Assembly (NCBI GenBank): GCA_949825025.1
Contig: OX463781.1
Location: 47,070,317-47,134,316 of the forward strand
From: Siphlonurus alternatus
Lineage: Eukaryota > Arthropoda > Insecta > Ephemeroptera > Siphlonuridae
Length of the DNA: 64,000 nt
Direction: 5' to 3'
Shown piece after piece: positions 58,710 through 64,000 of this stretch. The position numbers and the translations under genes are program-made. The number at the start of each line of letters is the position of its first letter. Position 1 is the stretch's first letter. Under the pieces are notes generated by a model. That model was not told where the DNA came from. It searched no databases and saw nothing but the letters and a program-made list of their open reading frames with translations.

Positions 58710-59980
58710 ATATTTAATTTTTAAAATATCAACCGAGAAAGATTTATTTTTAAATTCATATTTTTTTAAATAGTTTTATTAATGAAAAATAAGAATACAG
58801 TCCTACCAATTAATTGTTTTGAGTGTATTGAATATTTTTTTTTAAATACAATGAAATTCAAAGTTGCAATTAATAAATTCTACTTCTTATTTATTTCTTT
58901 ATTTTGACACAGTTTACAATTTAGGAAATTTTTATAACATCGTATAATTTATGAAAGCATATTTTAAAAGCTCTCTGTTATTTTTAAAAGGTTTATCATT
59001 AATTAAAACCTGAATAGCAGTCACAGGAGGGACTCTTAAGTAATAAATTCACGCATATAATTTTAAAGTTGGATCTTGCACAGCGTTAGAATACACCCTG
59101 GACAGAATGAACTTTACCCCTGGAGCTCACACCGAGTGTGGTGAACCTGATGTTGTTTTCGAATGACTATAGACTAAGCTCCAAAATTGCAAATCTGAAT
59201 CTGAATTTCTTTGTCTCTACATTTCTGTAGCAAGTTAAGTTGCTTAAAAATTTCGTTGCAAATTTTGAATTGATGTCATTGATGAATATATATTTTGTAG
59301 TTTTATTTGAAGTATCGGTACAGAGGACTAACTGTGCGGTTTTTATGTTTGTGATAATCGTAGCTTTTTATTTCAAAGTTAATATACTTGTACAGTATTC
59401 GTTAAGTGCAAAAAAAGTTTGCAAAGACAAAATATATGTTATATAATACATCCGTATTTAAAATGTATAAATGTATTGACTTTCTCGTAAAAAAAAAAAT
59501 AAATAAAAAAAAAAAAACGTTGTGCGCTGTACAAATAATGCGAAAGCATGTGGCTTATGAATTATATTTTATATTAGTAAAAATGATATACCTGCGATGG
59601 CATTGTCATAATAAAGACTTCCGATTATACTGTATTGTCTCCCGATTCTTAAATATGAAAATTAGATATTTAATTAAAGGTGTTACCATGCAGCACTTCA
59701 GGTCTAAACTCTAAACCCCACCACTATGAATAAGAAGACATCTTTATATACCATGCACTCATATTGTGTACTCATATAAGTCATATGTTCTTGCATGGGT
59801 TCATATAAGATATTGAACATCAAAAACTTAGATTTAAATTTTTTTATGAAGTTCTGTGACATACATGTATGTGTAGAACAAGTCAAAATACATAATACAA
59901 TTACATAATAAATAACACAAAACAAATCCAATAAACACAATGCAAATCTAATTTTTTTTTTTATATATATTGAGTAAATT
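58710..59980. other. AT-rich sequence without recognisable genes
   Basis: Frames at 59240-59446 and 59406-59714 are long for the composition but show no domain, start context or splice partner. Confidence 0.5.
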
Positions 59981-59984
59981 CCTT

Positions 59985-60150
59985 TACATCATAATAGTTC
60001 TTGTAATTTAAAAAAAACATGCAAAGATTTTTTAAACTACTTATAATGTAACTTTTTAATATTAACAGGTAGTCTATTATATAGGAGTGATGCACTATTA
60101 TATGGACTCCTATTAGCAAGAGAGCGACAGGCACTGTTTCTATGAATAAT
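59985..60150 (-). pseudogene. degenerate LINE 3' coding fragment
   Basis: With one internal stop the minus strand reads NRSPYNSASLLYNRLPVNIK, then FKKSLHVFF. The pattern (N/H)x..LLYN(R/K)LP..(I/L)K..F...L is the usual C-terminal end of a LINE reverse-transcriptase protein. It parallels the fragment at 781-1104. Confidence 0.6.
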
Positions 60151-60292
60151 TGACTCATCATTGGAAGATGACAAGTTCTCTAATATATTCATTTTTCTTC
60201 CTTTACGGTTCATTTCAATTACATCCAGTCAAAAGTTTTATATTAAAAATATAAATTTTAAGAAATTGAATTTTTTTTCTAAAACTTATATT

Positions 60293-60412
60293 CAAATTCA
60301 AATTCAAATTCAAATTTTTATTTCGATCATAGGCTGTACAGCATGGATCACGTCAATTATTACATTAAATATGTAACATACTTAATTCTAATTAAAATTA
60401 GCCTAAATTTAA
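60293..60412. mobile_element. LINE/SINE-type tail with (AATTCA)n
   Basis: A short TTCAAA-type satellite joins TTTTTATTTCGATCATAGGC, ACAGCATGGATCACGTCA and TCTAATTAAAATTA, matching 43222-43322 (about 100 bp). It lies about 150 bp from the LINE fragment at 59985. Confidence 0.6.
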
Positions 60413-60837
60413 TAAATTTAAACACATATACCCAAACAATATTTAAAATATATATGATCTATAAAATTAATACAATAATTAAAATTGTGTCCTTTTAAAC
60501 ATCACATTAGCACCATAATATATTTAACACACAACTTTTAAATTCAATTAAATTATAATTGTTTAATATGATTTGGACAAATTCAAGGTGACGGTTTTCT
60601 CATAACAGCTTCATTTCCATTTTACGTCCATAAAGCTCCATGTTAAATTTCTACCTAAATTTTCTGAAAACTGATCTGACTAAACTATTGGTGGTAAACT
60701 TAAAAAGTCTCTCATTCCAATCCGTTTCTGAGATCGCAATCAACTTGATAATACTTTTTATGACAATTTTTCATTATCTCGATGATAAAATATAGCCCCA
60801 TATTTAATATTTGCTCTGGAATGCAGAGGTCCTGCTG

Positions 60838-61028
60838 CTAGATAGCGCTGTGCCTGTGGCTGCTGTTTTCCTCGGTAATGGAACGCTGAATGTTTGATGA
60901 GCAGGAGAGTCGACCCCTGGCATTACTAAGGCTCACGTGACTGCTGCTTCTAGGAGGAGCGATTACATGAAACCTGGAACCACATTTGCCACTTCCGATA
61001 TCTTTTAGTCGGAGGAAATCTTTTACTT
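60838..61028 (-). CDS. possible 3'-terminal coding exon of an unidentified gene
   Basis: After an acceptor (tttgtttttag, AG at 61029-61030) the minus frame reads 62 residues to TAG at 60838: VKDFLRLKDIGSGKCGSRF, then a Ser/Arg-rich tail ending SSHRHSAI. GC content and codon choice exceed the flanks. Polar, Ser/Thr-rich tails like this are common at receptor C-termini, but I do not recognise a family. Upstream exons would lie above 61030, possibly outside the window. Confidence 0.4.
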
Positions 61029-61135
61029 CTAAAAACAAAGTCGGGAAAAAAAACATTTTAAAGGAAATATATCGTTACCATTTAAGATAAAAGGGTTTGT
61101 TTTTCCACTAATATTGAATTGCTTGAAAGCATACT

Positions 61136-61298
61136 CAGTCGCGGATCCAGAACTAAGTTTCGGGAGGGACTTTCCCTATAAGGCCAATATTATAAAAAAA
61201 AATTGGAGTGGGAGAAATGCCTATATTGCTCATGTTAAATCCAAAATTTTGGAGGGGGCTGCAGTCCCCCAGCACCCCCCCCCCTGAATCTGCACCTG
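61136..61298. mobile_element. 163-bp hAT-like MITE
   Basis: Ends CAGTCGCGGATCCAG and CTGAATCTGCACCTG. The flanks AGCATACT (61128-61135) and AGTATACT (61299-61306) match at 7 of 8 positions. The core GAAATGCCTATATTGC and CATGTTAAATCCAAAATTTT is shared in inverted order with 47986-48155. Confidence 0.85.
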
Positions 61299-61309
61299 AG
61301 TATACTCAT

Positions 61310-62815
61310 CATAAAATGAATGTACATATTAATATATTTGTTTATAAAAAATTTCATTTAGATAAAATTTAAGAGAAATGGCACTGATGACGCTTGTATA
61401 GTTTTAATATTTTTATTTTTTCGTTTTATAACTAAAATTTAAGGCACGGTAACAATCAAAGGTTCTATGAATATAGAAATGGTGAGAACTTTTTTTGGAA
61501 GATTAAGATTGTGTCTGTTTTATTAAAGCTGTTTCAAAAAAATAGTTATAACAAAAGTTAAAGCCACTCTAATGACTTTTATATGAAATTTTAATGACAA
61601 AAGTTTTATAGAAATGTTAGAAGTTAAAAGTGCTTTGAGAATTATTAATTTCTACAACAACAATAATTGTACATCTGACCTCAATCAATCAAGATCTCGC
61701 CCCCTTGGTTTTATCAGACTTAATGCAGGGCACTTGTAAGTAATGCATATTTCTAAAAAAAAGTAAGGTGATCTGTCTGCAAGTACATTCTGAAATAGAA
61801 ATTTAACATAGAGAATAATGCGTGGAAACCAAAAATAGAGAAAAGCTTACCTTAAAACATTAATTACTGAATTTTAGAACATGTTCAAACTCATTTAAAA
61901 AAAATAATTTATATAAAATATATTTGACTCTAGCGGTACTAAATTAAGAACCATATACAAAAAATTTAAACCATACTACTTAGTATTATATTATGTAACT
62001 CCTATGCTTTTAAATTTAAACCGTACTACTTATATATTATTATGTAGCTCTTATGCTAAATTCTGTTCCACTTTCATGTTTAGAAAGAATCTTCTTCCAA
62101 ATGTAATCCATTAGTATTTTTAGCATGCTTTAGACGCTCTATTTTTCTCTCTCACATAATACATTTCTCAAGTATCTATGTCATAATATTACTGAACAAT
62201 GTGAGTGTAACGAATAGATTGCGTGTTAATTTAAAGCAGGAGCATACAATGTTGTGTTAATTAATTTGATTAAATTAGCTCATTAAGTAAGAACAAAGAC
62301 TTGATGCTAGACTATAATATACACACATATATAATTCAGGTGTGGGAGCTCAAACGAATCTCACTTAGATTATAATATCTTCCTTATAAGACTTCCCATT
62401 TTTACTGCATTTTAGTATGATCTCGCAAGCAGGAAAAAATAAAATCAGGAATCACAAAGAAAAATATGTCGAGCATATTCGCTTTTTTTCATATATCTCG
62501 TCAAAAAATAATGATATTGTAAAAAACACACGTATTTTTCTTTTTTTCTTTAAATTTTACTTCTGTGTTAAAATTTTCTTTGAAGTAAAGTGTTCTTAAA
62601 CATCAAATCTTATAACGTCGCTTGAGGTGTGTAAACTTTATTTTTTTAAAAAAATATTAAAGAAATAAAATAAAAGTTCTGAAAAAGAAAAATCTCATTT
62701 ACATAATTGAAAAGAAAACAAAAAATGTACGAAATAATAGTAATGCGGTATATATTGAAAATACTTTGCAGAATCTTTAAGACTCTAACACACTGCAATT
62801 AAATAAAGCACGTAA
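61310..62815. other. AT-rich sequence without recognisable genes
   Basis: Includes a small duplication (TTTAAACC(A/G)TACTACTTA at 61967 and 62017). No exon could be supported. Confidence 0.5.
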
Positions 62816-62926
62816 TAAAGCCCTCGTGAGCGCAGGCAGTATATGGATCCACGGCTGAGAAGTTGCGAGTTGGATCATCAACGGCAGTCGAGAGCTGCTG
62901 CTTTGCATGTAGCCCTCCGGTGCCTC

Positions 62927-63160
62927 ACACCACCCTAATCTCCCTCTCTTTAATATCTGTCTCCTTCTCTGTCAATCCCTCCTTCTTTATATACCTATCT
63001 CTACCTATTTCTCTCTCTCTATAATCACTCTCTCTCTCTCTCATCCTCTCGATCTGTCTATCCCTTATGTCTCCCCTACTCTCTCTCTCTCCCTCTCTGT
63101 CTCTCTCTCGCTCTCTCCCTCCCTGTCTTTCAAAACATATCTCCCCCCCCCCTCCTCTCT
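62927..63160. repeat. CT-rich polypyrimidine tract
   Basis: About 230 bp dominated by CT, CTCC and CTTT units on the plus strand. It lies just before a candidate first exon and may be a GAGA-type promoter element or a plain microsatellite. Confidence 0.85.
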
Positions 63161-63256
63161 ACTCAACGTGTTGTGCCTAGAGTCATCTTCCCAGAGGCTG
63201 CAACTAACAACAACCAGCAGAAATTTTAGCACTAACAAAAGTAGCATTTTCTGATT

Positions 63257-63336
63257 ATGGGCGTTGCGCATTTAGACGATAAGAAGTATGTTAACCGAAA
63301 CACTGGGGAAATTATCAAGCAAGCTCTGCTGCTGAC
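63257..63336 (+). CDS. candidate first coding exon (partial)
   Basis: ATG 63257 opens 26 codons (MGVAHLDDKKYVNRNTGEII, then KQALLL) to a strong donor, CTGAC/gtaagt. Composition is less AT-rich than the surroundings. The rest of the gene would lie beyond the window. The competing reading is the minus strand, where 63247-63170 encodes MLLLLVLKFLLVVVSCSLWE, a signal-peptide-like stretch that then runs into the CT/GA tract. I cannot decide between them. Confidence 0.3.
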
Positions 63337-63339
63337 GTA

Positions 63340-64000
63340 AGTAGTGCTTCTTGTGAAGACATTCCATTAGCTTGTCTTGTGTTGGCGTTACAATAAAAAA
63401 AAAATAACAATAAGAGAACAATTGAGTGAAGAAATGAAAAAAATATGCATGAAATTTACGTTATATATGTTTAAAAGTTACCAAGAGAGACTTGGGAAAC
63501 TGATACAAGAGAATTCATGTAAATATTTAATATTCTTCCAGGTTTAGCTACGTTTATAAAGCTGGTATATAACAGTCATGTTGTATATCGTTATCTATAT
63601 ATTCAGCTATATAAACCTTTAAAAGCGTTATTTCAGAAACGTTTAAAATATTTAGCATGAGGCACTATATAATGTAGTATAAAATAAAATTGATTTTCTA
63701 TTATACAAATATGTATATATATACACTTATAAAATTTTGTAATTATAATAGTAAAAATATGTTATAAAATATATAGTGGATATATATTATAAAATCGATT
63801 ATACGAAAATGGCTTAAGTTTATTGAATCGTAGCAATTTGTGAATGAAGCTGGAAATCCAATCTACGACTTTTTGTCATCGTCTCCGTTCTTCCGCACCG
63901 GTAATATTATCATAGTGCGTGGATACGGAGAGAGTGGAGCCACTTGTAGGCATGCAGCTTGCAAGCCCGCACGCCGCCGGCCGTACGTGATGTGTTCTGC
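63340..64000. other. right edge, no feature recognised
   Basis: AT-rich sequence; the last 160 bp become GC-rich, which may mark a promoter or exon continuing past the window. Confidence 0.4.

Overview
The window is nuclear DNA from an invertebrate animal. It is AT-rich and full of microsatellites, palindromic elements and LINE remnants. Its genes are split by GT-AG introns of roughly 70 bp to 5 kb. The protein set (RFC4, TAF5L, an intron-rich HSC70, a secreted serpin) is metazoan, but nothing fixes the phylum and I do not name a species. Exon junctions were set by hand from splice sites and phase. In the five best-supported genes every junction keeps the reading frame and the total divides by three.

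Layout: (1) 2530-6751 (+), a 176-aa coiled-coil and acidic protein resembling SNAPC5, a subunit of the snRNA-activating complex. (2) 8203-14636 (-), complete RFC4, 7 exons, 358 aa, converging with the first gene. (3) 15002-21960 (+), complete TAF5L of SAGA, 10 exons, 550 aa. It lies head-to-head with RFC4, with 365 bp between the two ATGs and E2F-like sites on the RFC4 side. (4) 23769-28760 (-), complete HSC70, 8 coding exons, 646 aa ending in EEVD, with a noncoding first exon and a promoter with heat-shock-element-like pairs near 29365-29520. (5) 30940-35991 (-), complete secreted inhibitory-type serpin, 7 coding exons, 426 aa, with a kappaB motif and two CRE palindromes upstream. (6) 45324-50611 (-), a 323-aa zinc-finger protein I do not recognise, with four E2F-like motifs around its 5' exon. 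(7) 54817-55054 (+), the first exon of a probable single-pass membrane protein. (8) Two weaker exon candidates, at 60838-61028 (-) and 63257-63336 (+).

Much of the rest is mobile DNA. Two families of long palindromes have about four copies each. One is flanked by TTAA; one copy of the other begins 28 bp after the HSC70 stop. Small hAT-like elements carry exact 8-bp target duplications. A 2.3-kb hAT-like element lies in an RFC4 intron and a 2.4-kb TA-flanked element in a TAF5L intron. There are further hairpin MITEs, LINE 3' ends and long (TA)n, (GA)n and (TTTA)n arrays. I saw no operon, CRISPR array, rRNA or tRNA. The genes are unrelated housekeeping, stress and immune genes, not a pathway cluster. 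The one plausible functional pairing is the shared RFC4/TAF5L promoter.
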